Assembly: GCF_021283305.1 (NCBI RefSeq)
Contig: NZ_JAJSOK010000004.1
Coordinates: 1 to 64,000, forward strand
Length of the DNA stretch: 64,000 nt
Source of the DNA: Pseudonocardia kujensis
GTDB taxonomy: Bacteria; Actinomycetota; Actinomycetes; Mycobacteriales; Pseudonocardiaceae
Reading direction: 5' to 3'
Positions 35,864-44,033 of the stretch are shown in pieces. Positions within the stretch are counted from its first letter, which is position 1. The number at the start of each line of letters is the position of its first letter. A program made the translations under genes and the position numbers. A model generated the notes under the pieces. The model worked only from the letters and a program-made list of their open reading frames with translations, had not been told where the DNA came from and ran no database searches.

Positions 35864-36864
35864 GCGCCGACCTTCGTGCCGGTCTCCTCGCTCCACCACC
35901 GGACGAGCCCGCGCAGGCCCTCGTCCAACCCGATCGTCGGCTTCCAGCCGAGGTCGCGGGCGGCGGCGGAGATGTCCGCGAGCCGGCGGGTCACGCCGTT
36001 GACCTGGCGGGCCGGGCCGAACTCCGGGGTGAGGTCGGAGTCCATCGCCTTCAGCAGCGCCTCGGCCAGGCCGGCCAGGCTGATCTCCTGGGCGGTGGCG
36101 ATGTTGTAGACGTCGTCCGTGACCGGGGCCTGCGCCGCGAGCACGTTGGCGCGGGCGATGTCGTGGACGTGGACGAAGTCCATCGTCTGCTTCCCGTCGC
36201 CGAAGATCAGCGGGCGGTCGCCCCGGGCGATCCGCTCCATCCAGCGGATCAGCACCTCGGTGTAGACGCCGTAGGCGTCCATCCGCGGGCCGTAGACGTT
36301 GAAGTAGCGCAGCGCGACGTAGTCCAGGCCGTTCATGGCGTGGAAGCTGCGCAGCATGCCCTCGTTGAACGCCTTGGCGGCGCCGTAGAAGGTGTCGTTG
36401 TTGTACGGGTGGTGGCGCTCGGTGGTCGGGAACTCCTCGGCCAGGCCGTAGACCGACGCCGACGAGCTCGCGACGACCTTCTTCACGCCGTGCTCGACCG
36501 CGGCCTCGATGATCGTGAAGGTGCCGTCGACCAGGCTCTCCAGCGCGGTCCGCGGCTGCTCGGCGCACTGGGTGATCCGCAGTGCGGCGAGGTGGAACAC
36601 GAGGTCCTTACCTGCGGTGAGCTCGCCGACCAGCTCGCGGTCGTTGATGTCGCCCTCGACCAGGGTCAGCCGGTCGCCCGCGGCCGCCTGCGCCGCGGCG
36701 ATGTTCTCCCGCCGCCCGCGCACCAGGTTGTCCAGCACGACGACCTCGGCCGCGCCGGCCTCGACGAGCTGGTCGACGAGGGTCGAGCCGATGGTGCCGG
36801 CACCGCCGGTGACCAGGATCCGCTGGCCCTCGACCGGCTGTGCCGCCTTCTCGCTGCTGGTCAC
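35860..36864 (-). CDS. NAD-dependent nucleotide-sugar epimerase/dehydratase
   Basis: 334 residues, extended short-chain dehydrogenase. The NAD site VTGGAGTIGS is at about 18-27, the active-site Ser in SSSASVYG, the Tyr-x3-Lys pair in FYGAAK, and RYFNVYGPRMDAYGVY and MDFVHVHDIARA are the sugar-nucleotide epimerase blocks. Probably a UDP-sugar 4-epimerase or a relative acting on UDP-GlcNAc or UDP-GlcNAcA; the exact reaction cannot be read. GTG 36864 overlaps the oxidoreductase stop (GTGA) and its own stop overlaps the next ATG, so the operon is tightly coupled. Confidence 0.9.
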   Translation of the reverse strand: MTSSEKAAQPVEGQRILVTGGAGTIGSTLVDQLVEAGAAEVVVLDNLVRGRRENIAAAQAAAGDRLTLVEGDINDRELVGELTAGKDLVFHLAALRITQCAEQPRTALESLVDGTFTIIEAAVEHGVKKVVASSSASVYGLAEEFPTTERHHPYNNDTFYGAAKAFNEGMLRSFHAMNGLDYVALRYFNVYGPRMDAYGVYTEVLIRWMERIARGDRPLIFGDGKQTMDFVHVHDIARANVLAAQAPVTDDVYNIATAQEISLAGLAEALLKAMDSDLTPEFGPARQVNGVTRRLADISAAARDLGWKPTIGLDEGLRGLVRWWSEETGTKVGA

Positions 36865-38012
36865 ACCGTCACCTCTCCGCGGCCGCGCTGGGCCATCGTG
36901 GTCGGAACGTCCTCGATCACCCCGGCGGTGGTGCGCGGGGTCTCCTGGATCGCGCGGATCGGCACGGACTGGCCGTCCTTCGCGAGGCTCTCGGAGGCGG
37001 CCTCGAGGATCGCGAGCACCCGCAGGCCCGCGAAGCCGTCCGTGAGCGGGCGCCGGTTCTCGGCGATGGCCGCCGCGAACTCGACCATGACCGACCGCAG
37101 GGCCTCCAGGTTGGCCAGGGCCGGGGCGACGGTGTCGCCGGTGCGGTACGAGACGAGCCTGCGGCCGCGGACGTCGGCGTCGTCCAGGTCGGACTGGATC
37201 CGGTCGACGCCGCGGTCGTGCTCGGAGACCCGCTGGGTGGGGTTCAGGTCGTCCCAGACCACGGTCCGGTTGGACCCGCCCACCACGAAGGTGCGGATCT
37301 TGGTGGGGGAGAGCCAGTTGACGTGCACGTGGGCGAGCGCGCCGTTGGACAGCCGCAGCGTCAGGTGCGCCACGCACGCGTGCCCCGCCCCCACCGGGTC
37401 GGAGCCGTGCGCGGCCACCGAGACCGGGAACACGTCGTCGGGCAGGATCGCGTCGAAGATGGAGAGGTCGTGGGGGGCGAGGTCCCACAGGACGTCCACG
37501 TCCGGCTGCACGATGCCCAGGTTGATCCGCACCGAGTCGATGTACTGCAGGTCGCCGAGGCGCCCGCTGCGCACGACCTCGCGGATGTGCCGGACCTCGG
37601 AGGTGTAGCAGAAGGTGTGGTCGACCATGAGGACCCGGCCGAGCCGCTCGGCGGCCTCGACCAGCCGGCGGCCCTCCTCGTAGGACGGCGCCAGCGGCTT
37701 CTCGATCAGCACGTGCTTGCCGGCCTCGAGGGCGCGCATCGCCACGTCGAAGTGGGTGGCGGCCGGGGTCGCGATCGCGACGGCGGACACCGCGGGATCG
37801 GCCAGCACCTCGTCGAGCGAGGTGGAGATCCGCACGGTTGAGTAGTTGCCCAGGACCTGCCGCGCGCGGTCGGCGTTGAGGTCGCACAGGTACTCGAGGT
37901 GCAGGCCCGGGGTCTGCTGTGCGTTGCGGACGAGGTTCGGACCCCAGTACCCGCCCCCGACGACGGCTATCCCGATAGGACCGTTCTGCTCCACTGTGTA
38001 CCCGTCCCCCAT
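36861..38012 (-). CDS. Gfo/Idh/MocA sugar-nucleotide oxidoreductase, WbpB/WlbA-like
   Basis: 383 residues. The N-terminal Rossmann domain opens IGIAVVGGGYWGPNLVRN and carries the family motif EKPLAPSYEEG; the C-terminal half is the Gfo/Idh/MocA beta-sheet domain with HDLSIFDAIL. Enzymes of this family oxidise the 3-hydroxyl of UDP-GlcNAc uronic acid (WbpB/WlbA). With the WbpE-like and WbpD-like genes here, this is the best reading, though other sugar oxidations are possible. ATG 38012 has AGGGGA nine bases upstream; GTG 37994 is the alternative. First gene of the operon, divergent from the second flippase. Confidence 0.88.
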   Translation of the reverse strand: MGDGYTVEQNGPIGIAVVGGGYWGPNLVRNAQQTPGLHLEYLCDLNADRARQVLGNYSTVRISTSLDEVLADPAVSAVAIATPAATHFDVAMRALEAGKHVLIEKPLAPSYEEGRRLVEAAERLGRVLMVDHTFCYTSEVRHIREVVRSGRLGDLQYIDSVRINLGIVQPDVDVLWDLAPHDLSIFDAILPDDVFPVSVAAHGSDPVGAGHACVAHLTLRLSNGALAHVHVNWLSPTKIRTFVVGGSNRTVVWDDLNPTQRVSEHDRGVDRIQSDLDDADVRGRRLVSYRTGDTVAPALANLEALRSVMVEFAAAIAENRRPLTDGFAGLRVLAILEAASESLAKDGQSVPIRAIQETPRTTAGVIEDVPTTMAQRGRGEVTV

Positions 38013-38214
38013 TCGGTCCCGTCCCCTGAGTGCGGCGGCGATCTCGGGTCCGGACCCTACAAGGACCCCATCGGGTGATCCCCAGCGCGTCGGGCGGTGC
38101 CCGGATCGCCCCGTGGGGTACCGGTGCGGACGGGCCGGCCCGCGACATCCCGTTCGTCCCGGCGGCGCACCCGGGCCCCGCTCGGCCGCACGGGGGACGC
38201 GGGCCGGCCGCCGG

Positions 38215-38220
38215 TAACAT
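38215..38220 (+). promoter_or_regulatory. Leaderless-type -10 (TAACAT) before a micro-ORF
   Basis: TAACAT is eight bases before ATG 38229, the start of a 27-codon ORF that is coupled to the second flippase gene. Confidence 0.5.
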
Positions 38221-38228
38221 CGGCGCCC

Positions 38229-38312
38229 ATGTTGACGGCCAGGCTTCCCCACCTGCCCCCCGTGGTCGGAGCTGTCCCGTCGTCCGCTTCCGTCCCTGCC
38301 GAGGCGCAGTGA
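38229..38312 (+). CDS. Candidate leaderless micro-ORF before the second flippase
   Basis: 27 codons from ATG 38229 (starts MLTARLPHLPPVV, ends SASVPAEAQ) follow TAACAT by eight bases and finish with a TGA that overlaps the flippase GTG (GTGA). The flippase start has only a weak GAGGCG nearby, so it probably relies on ribosomes coming from the micro-ORF. This is the same layout as at 19240-19181, with an unrelated peptide. Confidence 0.42.
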   Translation: MLTARLPHLPPVVGAVPSSASVPAEAQ

Positions 38313-39997
38313 CACGACCGGACTCCGAGGCCAGCACCCCCGTCTCCGCGCACCGGCGCGAGGAGCCCGATCCGCCCGCGGGCGGCACCCGACCCCCGGT
38401 CCCCGACCCCGATCGGCGACCGGCTCCCCTCTTCGACGACGTCGCTCCCGGCTCGGCCGGCGACCGGCGGAACCCCTCGGGCGGCACGGCGGCGGGCCGC
38501 CCCGGGGATTCCGCGGCGGGCCGCCCCGGGGTTTCCGCGGCGGGCCGCCGGTCGAACGGTTCGGCCGGCGGTGAGCCGGTGGACTGGTTCGACAGCCCAC
38601 CCCGGCCCCACGACCCACCGACCGTCGAGCTCGTGCCCGGCCCCGCGGCCGCGCGGACCGGTGACGGCGCCGACCCCCCGGCCGCGGCCGGGAAGGACCT
38701 CGGGTCGTCGTCGGGCGGCTCGGGCAGGCGGGCGCTCTCCGACGGCCTGTCCTTGTCGATCAGCGGCGCCGTCGGGTCGCTGGCCGGTTTCGTCAGCTGG
38801 CTGATCGCGGCGCGGATCATGCCGCAGGAGGCGGTCGGCTACGCCTCGGCGTTCGTGTCGGCGTTCCTGCTGGTCGCGGGCGTGGCGCAGCTGAACCTCG
38901 ACTCCGCGATGATGCTGTGGATGCCACGGTCGGGCCGCAAGGCTTCGACCCTGTTCTGGCGCAGCCACCTGGTGATCATCCCGTCGTGCGCGCTGGTCGG
39001 GCTGGTCTACGTGCTGCTCGAACCGCTGATGGCCACCACCGGCGCGGGCGGCGTGCTCCCGCTGTGGGCCGGCGGGCTGCTGTTCCTGGCCGCCGGCATC
39101 GGCTGGGGCCTGTGGGGCGTGCACGACTTCAGCCTCATCGCGGTCGGCAAGACCTGGTGGGCGTCGTGGCGCAACATCGCCTTCGCGGTCGCGCGGATCG
39201 GCATGCTGGTCGCGCTGGGCGCGAGCCTCGGCCCGTTCGGCGTCGTGCTGTCGTGGGTCGTGCCGATCGCGGTGTGGACGCTCGGCAGCGCGGTGGTCGG
39301 CGGGATCTACACGCGCAAGTTCGCGCAGCTCTCGGACCGCGAGTGGCTGCCGACGCGCCGCGAGGCCGTCTCCTTCCTCGGCCCCACGACCCTGGCGCAC
39401 TGGGGAACGGTGCTGCTGTTCAACCAGGTCACGGTGATCGTGACCCAGCGCTTCGGCGCGACGACCGGTGCGGCGTTCTTCATCGCCTGGCAGGCCGTCA
39501 TGGTGATCGACATCGCTGCGCAGCGGTTCATGCAGTCGCTGTCGGCGCAGCTGGCCCGGGACCCCGACAACGCCGCGGCGCACATCCGGGCCTCGCGCAA
39601 GCGGCTGTACCTGATCTTCCTGCCGATGATCGTGGTGGGCGTGCTGTTGGCCCGGTTCGGCCTGGAGTTCTTCGGGCCGGGCTACGCCGCGGCCGACGAC
39701 GTGCTCCGCGTGCTGCTGCTCGGCATGATCGCCCGGCTGGTGATCTCGCACGAGCTCGGCGTGCGGCAGGCGCGGCACGACGGCGTCGGCTTCGCCCGGC
39801 TGCAGCTGATCAGCACGGCGTTCGTGATCGCCGTGGTGCTGTTCATCCCGATCGGCCCGGCCGACGCCGCCGGCACGCACCCCGTCGAGCAGCTGATGCC
39901 GGTGGCCGCGGGCTACGCGATCTCGCAGCTGGTGTGCGCGGTCGCGGTGATCGTGTGGCCGCGCCTGCGGCGCAGGCGCACGCCGGCACACCCCTGA
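38309..39997 (+). CDS. Polysaccharide flippase, Wzx/MATE-like (second)
   Basis: 562 residues: a disordered Pro/Gly/Ala region (1-140) with internal AAGRPG repeats, then about 12-14 membrane helices from SDGLSLSISGAVGSLAGFVSWLIAARI onward, ending in a basic tail. It belongs to the same MOP-type flippase group as 29483-31201. Start GTG 38309 is taken from its GTGA overlap with the micro-ORF; the open frame extends to 38030. Two flippases suggest two exported glycans or two lipid-linked intermediates. The gene ends in a gap with three units of the 41-bp repeat. Confidence 0.87.
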   Translation: MTRPDSEASTPVSAHRREEPDPPAGGTRPPVPDPDRRPAPLFDDVAPGSAGDRRNPSGGTAAGRPGDSAAGRPGVSAAGRRSNGSAGGEPVDWFDSPPRPHDPPTVELVPGPAAARTGDGADPPAAAGKDLGSSSGGSGRRALSDGLSLSISGAVGSLAGFVSWLIAARIMPQEAVGYASAFVSAFLLVAGVAQLNLDSAMMLWMPRSGRKASTLFWRSHLVIIPSCALVGLVYVLLEPLMATTGAGGVLPLWAGGLLFLAAGIGWGLWGVHDFSLIAVGKTWWASWRNIAFAVARIGMLVALGASLGPFGVVLSWVVPIAVWTLGSAVVGGIYTRKFAQLSDREWLPTRREAVSFLGPTTLAHWGTVLLFNQVTVIVTQRFGATTGAAFFIAWQAVMVIDIAAQRFMQSLSAQLARDPDNAAAHIRASRKRLYLIFLPMIVVGVLLARFGLEFFGPGYAAADDVLRVLLLGMIARLVISHELGVRQARHDGVGFARLQLISTAFVIAVVLFIPIGPADAAGTHPVEQLMPVAAGYAISQLVCAVAVIVWPRLRRRRTPAHP

Positions 39998-40002
39998 CGC
40001 AC

Positions 40003-40096
40003 CATGGAGCCATGACGCCCGGACCAGCCCCCGGTCCGGGCGTCATGGTTCCACAACGCCCGGATTCGGGTGGAGAACGAGCGTCATGGCTCCCTG
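40003..40096. repeat. 41-bp phased palindromic repeat, three units
   Basis: Cores CATGGAGCCATG (40003), CATGGTTCCACA (40044) and CATGGCTCCCTG (40085) are each 41 bp apart. The first gap makes a strong hairpin: a 16-bp stem of 40010-40025 with 40033-40048 (arm CCATGACGCCCGGACC) and a 7-base loop. The array fills the gap between the convergent flippase and aldehyde dehydrogenase genes and could act as a two-way terminator. Confidence 0.9.
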
Positions 40097-40102
40097 GTGC
40101 AG

Positions 40103-41575
40103 TCAGCCCAGGCCGCCGATGGCGACGTACTTGAGCTCGAGGAACTCGTCGATCCCGACCGTGCCGCCCTCGCGGCCCAGCCCGGACTCCTTGATCCCGC
40201 CGAATGGCGCCGCCGGGTTGGACACCAGGCCGGTGTTGAGCCCGACCATGCCGCTCTCGACCTTCTCCGAGACCCGCAGCGCCCGGTTGAGGTTCTCCGT
40301 GAACACGTAGTTCACCAGGCCGAACTCGGTGGCGTTGGCTGCCGCGAGGGCCTCGTCCTCGGTGTCGAACACCGAGATCGGCGCGACCGGGCCGAAGATC
40401 TCCTCGTGGTTGAGCCGGGAGTTCCGCGGCACGTCGGTGAGCACCGTCGGCGGGTAGAAGTAGCCCGGGCCCTCCGCGGCCTCACCGCCGACCTTGACCT
40501 GCGCGCCGTGGGCGATCGCGTCGCCGACGAGGTCGACGACCTTGTCCCGGCCCTTCGCGTCGACGAGCGGGCCGACCTGCACGCCGTCCTCGGTGCCGCG
40601 GCCGACCTTCAACGCGCCCATCCGCTCGGCGAGCTTGGCGGCGAACTCCTCGGCGACGCCGCGCTGGACGTAGAAGCGGTTGGCGGCGGTGCACGCCTCG
40701 CCCATGTTCCGCATCTTCGCGAGCATCGCGCCCTCGACGGCCTTGTCGAGGTCGGCGTCGTCGAACACGAGGAACGAGGCGTTGCCGCCCAGCTCCATCG
40801 AGGTCCGCAGGACCTTGGCGGCGCACTGCTCCAGCAGGATCTTGCCGACGCCGGTGGAGCCCGTGAACGAGAGCTTGCGCGCCCGACCGTCCTTGATGAT
40901 CGGCTCCATCACCCCGCCCGCGTCCGTGGCGTTGATGATGTTCAGCACGCCCGCCGGCAACCCGGCGTCGAGCAGGATCTGGCCCAGGGCCAGCATCGAC
41001 AGCGGGGTCTGCGGCGCCGGCTTGATCACGACCGTGCAGCCTGCGGCGATCGCGGGGCCGATCTTGCGGGTGCCCATGGCGAGCGGGAAGTTCCACGGCG
41101 TGATGAACACGCAGGGGCCCACCGGCTGCTTCATCACGAGGAAGCGGCTGCCGCCCGCGGGCGCGGTGGCGAACCCGCCGTCGATCCGCACGGCCTCCTC
41201 GCTGAACCAGCGGAAGAACTCGGCGGCGTAGGTGACCTCGCCGCGCGACTCGGCCAGCGGCTTGCCCATCTCCAGGGTCATGAGCAGGGCGAGGTCGTCG
41301 ACGCGCGCGATCATCGTCTCGTAGGCGCGGCGCAGGATCTCCCCGCGCTCGCGCGGCGCCATGGCGGCGAAGCCGGCCTGCGCCTCGTGGGCGGCGGTGA
41401 GCGCGGCGAGCCCGTCCTCCGGCCCCGCGTCGGCGACCTCGACGAGGACCTCGCCCGTCGACGGGTCCTCGACCTTCGTCGTCGCCCCCGAGGCCGCCGG
41501 TCGCCACTCGCCGCCGATGAGCAGACCGGTGGGGACGGCCTCGAGGACCTTCCGTTCGAGATCGGGGTTCGTCAT
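40103..41575 (-). CDS. gabD: Aldehyde dehydrogenase, succinate-semialdehyde dehydrogenase-like
   Basis: 490 residues. Oxidises an aldehyde to the acid with NAD(P)+. Motifs are TPWNFPLAMGTRKIGPAIAAGCTVVIKPA, FTGSTGVGK (coenzyme loop), the general base Glu in MELGGNA and the catalytic Cys295 in MGEACTAANRF. The segments are of the GabD style; the usual Gly-Gln-x-Cys is Gly-Glu-Ala-Cys here. ATG 41575 begins TNPDLERKVLEAV; a slightly longer frame exists. It is divergent from the acyl-CoA dehydrogenase pair with a 66-bp gap. The exact aldehyde is uncertain. Confidence 0.88.
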   Translation of the reverse strand: MTNPDLERKVLEAVPTGLLIGGEWRPAASGATTKVEDPSTGEVLVEVADAGPEDGLAALTAAHEAQAGFAAMAPRERGEILRRAYETMIARVDDLALLMTLEMGKPLAESRGEVTYAAEFFRWFSEEAVRIDGGFATAPAGGSRFLVMKQPVGPCVFITPWNFPLAMGTRKIGPAIAAGCTVVIKPAPQTPLSMLALGQILLDAGLPAGVLNIINATDAGGVMEPIIKDGRARKLSFTGSTGVGKILLEQCAAKVLRTSMELGGNASFLVFDDADLDKAVEGAMLAKMRNMGEACTAANRFYVQRGVAEEFAAKLAERMGALKVGRGTEDGVQVGPLVDAKGRDKVVDLVGDAIAHGAQVKVGGEAAEGPGYFYPPTVLTDVPRNSRLNHEEIFGPVAPISVFDTEDEALAAANATEFGLVNYVFTENLNRALRVSEKVESGMVGLNTGLVSNPAAPFGGIKESGLGREGGTVGIDEFLELKYVAIGGLG

Positions 41576-41641
41576 GCCCCAGATGTTCCCATCCCGCCAC
41601 ACCTTGATGCACGTGCACGATCCGTGGGCTAGGAAGGACGG

Positions 41642-42823
41642 GTGACGGACACGATGGCGACACTGCCGGATCTCGTGCCCCCGCCGGTGGAGCTGCCGGA
41701 GCGCGTTGCGGCGCTGCGGTCCGAGGTGCGCGCGTTCCTCGCGGAGGAGCGTGCGGCCGGGGCCTGGCGTCCGCGCGCGGACACCTGGCTCTCGGGGTGG
41801 GACGAGCGGTTCACCAAGGAGCTGGCGCGGCGCGGCTGGCTGGGGATGACGATTCCGACCGAGTACGGCGGGCACGGGCGCGGCGCGCTGGACCGGTACG
41901 TGGTGACCGAGGAGCTGCTCGCGGCCGGCGCGCCGGTGGCCGCGCACTGGGTGGCGGACCGGCAGATCGGGCCGTCGCTGATGCGCTTCGGCACCGAGGA
42001 GCAGCGGCAGCGGTTCCTGCCCGGGATCGCGGCCGGGGAGGTGTACTTCGGCATCGGGATGTCGGAGCCGGACTCGGGCTCCGACCTGGCGTCGGTGCGG
42101 TCGAAGGCGGACCGGGTCGACGGCGGCTGGGAGCTGACCGGCACGAAGGTCTGGACGTCGGGGGCGCACCACGCACACGCCTTCTTCGCGCTGGTGCGGA
42201 CCTCGCCGAAGGACGACACCAACCGGCACGCCGGGCTGTCGCAGCTGATCGTGGACCTGAAGGCGCCGGGCGTGACGATCCGGCCGATCCCGCTGCTGAC
42301 CGGGGCGCACCACTTCAACGAGGTGGTGTTCGACAAGGTCTTCATCCCCGACTCCATGGTGCTGGGCGAGATCGGGCAGGGCTGGCACCAGGTGACCTCG
42401 GAGCTGGCGTTCGAGCGGTCGGGCCCGGAGCGCTACCTGTCGACGTTCCCGCTGGTGGTGGCGCTGCTGGGCGAGATCGCGGGCCATGATCTCGACGCGG
42501 GACGCCGGCGGGACCTGGGCGGGCTGGTGTCGCGGTACTGGACGCTGCGGCGGATGTCGCTGGCCATCGCGGGCGCGCTGGAGGCGGGCAAGGCGCCGGA
42601 GCTGGCCGCGGCGGTGGTGAAGGACCTGGGCACGCGGTTCGAGAACGAGGTGATCGACGCGGCGCGGCTGCTCGTGTCCATCCCGCCGGACCCGGGGGGC
42701 GAGCAGGGTGGATTCGCCCGGCTGCTGGCCGACGCGGTGCTGCACGCCCCGGGTTTCACGCTGCGGGGCGGGACGAACGAGATCCTGCGCGGGATCGTCG
42801 CCCGCGGATTGGGGCTGCGCTGA
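41642..42823 (+). CDS. Acyl-CoA dehydrogenase (FadE-like, first of a pair)
   Basis: 393 residues. FAD-dependent alpha-beta oxidation of an acyl-CoA. Flavin blocks FGIGMSEPDSGSDLAS and WTSGAHHAHAFFALVRT are present, and it ends HAPGFTLRGGTNEILRGIVARGLGLR. At the C-terminal position where many family members carry the catalytic Glu, the sequence is Arg-Gly-Gly-Thr-Asn, so the base may sit elsewhere or in the partner subunit. The second dehydrogenase overlaps by one base (TGATG), typical of the heterotetrameric FadE pairs of actinobacteria. AGGAAGG precedes GTG 41642; TAGGAA six bases upstream could also be a -10. Confidence 0.92.
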   Translation: MTDTMATLPDLVPPPVELPERVAALRSEVRAFLAEERAAGAWRPRADTWLSGWDERFTKELARRGWLGMTIPTEYGGHGRGALDRYVVTEELLAAGAPVAAHWVADRQIGPSLMRFGTEEQRQRFLPGIAAGEVYFGIGMSEPDSGSDLASVRSKADRVDGGWELTGTKVWTSGAHHAHAFFALVRTSPKDDTNRHAGLSQLIVDLKAPGVTIRPIPLLTGAHHFNEVVFDKVFIPDSMVLGEIGQGWHQVTSELAFERSGPERYLSTFPLVVALLGEIAGHDLDAGRRRDLGGLVSRYWTLRRMSLAIAGALEAGKAPELAAAVVKDLGTRFENEVIDAARLLVSIPPDPGGEQGGFARLLADAVLHAPGFTLRGGTNEILRGIVARGLGLR

Positions 42824-43863
42824 TGAGTGCCGAGTCGAACACAGAGCTTCGGGAGATGGCGGAGTCGGTCTTCGGCGACGCCTGGGACAGCTCCACGGAC
42901 GCGTTCGACGCGAAGCTGTGGGAGAGCGTCGAGCAGACCGGGCTGGCCCGGCTGACCCTGCCCGAGGAGGCCGGGGGCAGCGGCGGCACGGTGTCCGACG
43001 CGGCGGCGGTGCTGACCGCGGCCGGGCAGTTCGCCGCGCGGGTGCCGCTGGTGGAGACCGACCTGCTGGCGGCGTGGCTGCTGCACGCGGCCGGGATCGA
43101 GGTGCCGTCCGGGCCGTTGTCGGCGACGGTCGCGGGGAACCTGACGATCCAGCCGGCCGCGGGTGGGGCCGGGGCGGACGTGTCCGGCACCCTGCGCCGG
43201 GTGCCCTGGGGCCGCGCGGTCGGCGCGGTCGCGGTGCTGGCGGGGGAGCAGGTGCTGCTGGTCGACACCACCGGCGCCGGGGTCGAGGAGGGGGTCAACC
43301 TCGCCGAGGAGCCCCGCGACGACCTGGTGCTCAACGAGCTGACCGTGCGGCACGTGGCCGTGGTGCCGTCGGTGGCGGTGGTGGAGTTTCCGCTGCGCGC
43401 TGCGCTGGGCCGGGCGTTGCTGCTTGCCGGCGCGGCCCGGGGGGCGGTGGCGATGGCGGTCAGGTACGCCACCGAGCGGGTGCAGTTCGGCCGCCCGATC
43501 GCGAAGCTGCAGGCCATTCAGCAGTCCCTCGCGCTCGCGGGCGCGGAGGTGGCCGCGGCCGCGGCGGCCACGGCGGCGGCGGCGCGGGAGGTGGACCGAC
43601 GCGGGTTCGCCGAGGCGTCGTTCGCGATCGCCGCGGCGAAGGCCCGCGCCGGCGAGGCGGCCGGGCAGGTGGCCCGGATCACCCACCAGGTGCACGGGGC
43701 GATCGGGTTCACCCGCGAGCACGACCTGCGCCTGGTCACCACCCGGCTCTGGGCCTGGCGGGACGAGGACGGCTCCGAGGCCTACTGGAACGACCGGGTC
43801 GGCGCCCGCGCCCTCGAGGCCGGAGCCGACGGCCTCTGGCCCCTGCTCACCGGCACCCCCTGA
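42823..43863 (+). CDS. Acyl-CoA dehydrogenase (second subunit)
   Basis: 346 residues, shorter than typical, with a reduced N-terminal part and weakened flavin-binding middle domain (SATVAGNLTIQPAAGGAGADVSG in place of the usual MSEP block). The C-terminal helical domain is intact (GAARGAVAMAVRYATERVQFGRPIAKLQAIQ, THQVHGAIGFTREHDL). One subunit with a normal flavin domain and one with a degenerate one is the pattern of heteromeric alpha2beta2 dehydrogenases acting on bulky acyl-CoAs such as sterol side chains. Translation is coupled to the first subunit. The substrate is not determined. Confidence 0.9.
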   Translation: MSAESNTELREMAESVFGDAWDSSTDAFDAKLWESVEQTGLARLTLPEEAGGSGGTVSDAAAVLTAAGQFAARVPLVETDLLAAWLLHAAGIEVPSGPLSATVAGNLTIQPAAGGAGADVSGTLRRVPWGRAVGAVAVLAGEQVLLVDTTGAGVEEGVNLAEEPRDDLVLNELTVRHVAVVPSVAVVEFPLRAALGRALLLAGAARGAVAMAVRYATERVQFGRPIAKLQAIQQSLALAGAEVAAAAAATAAAAREVDRRGFAEASFAIAAAKARAGEAAGQVARITHQVHGAIGFTREHDLRLVTTRLWAWRDEDGSEAYWNDRVGARALEAGADGLWPLLTGTP

Positions 43864-43868
43864 CGCAG

Positions 43869-44019
43869 TAGGGAGCCCTGACGCAGTAGGGAGCCATGAC
43901 GCTCGGACCGCCGTGCGCCCGGCGTCATGGCTCCCTGTCGCATCACCAGGGCCGTGGGATGTGCACGACGGTTCCACAACGCGCATTTCCGGCCCTCGAA
44001 ATCGCGCTCTGGCTCCGTA
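43869..44019. repeat. 41-bp phased palindromic repeat, four to five units
   Basis: Cores start at 43869 (TAGGGAGCCCTG), 43887 (TAGGGAGCCATG), 43926 (CATGGCTCCCTG), 43967 (GACGGTTCCACA) and 44008 (TCTGGCTCCGTA). The last three are exactly 41 bp apart, the second and third 39, and the first pair is an 18-bp duplication. AGCCATGACGC and GCGTCATGGCT around 43892-43933 can form an 11-bp stem. The gap lies between convergent genes. Confidence 0.88.
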
Positions 44020-44033
44020 GCGCGGGGTGCGGG

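Noticed and set aside
35860..38820. Single long reverse frame of 986 codons joining the epimerase to upstream sequence
   Set aside because: The epimerase begins at the GTGA overlap (36864). Upstream the frame is antisense or out of frame to the oxidoreductase gene and the second flippase.
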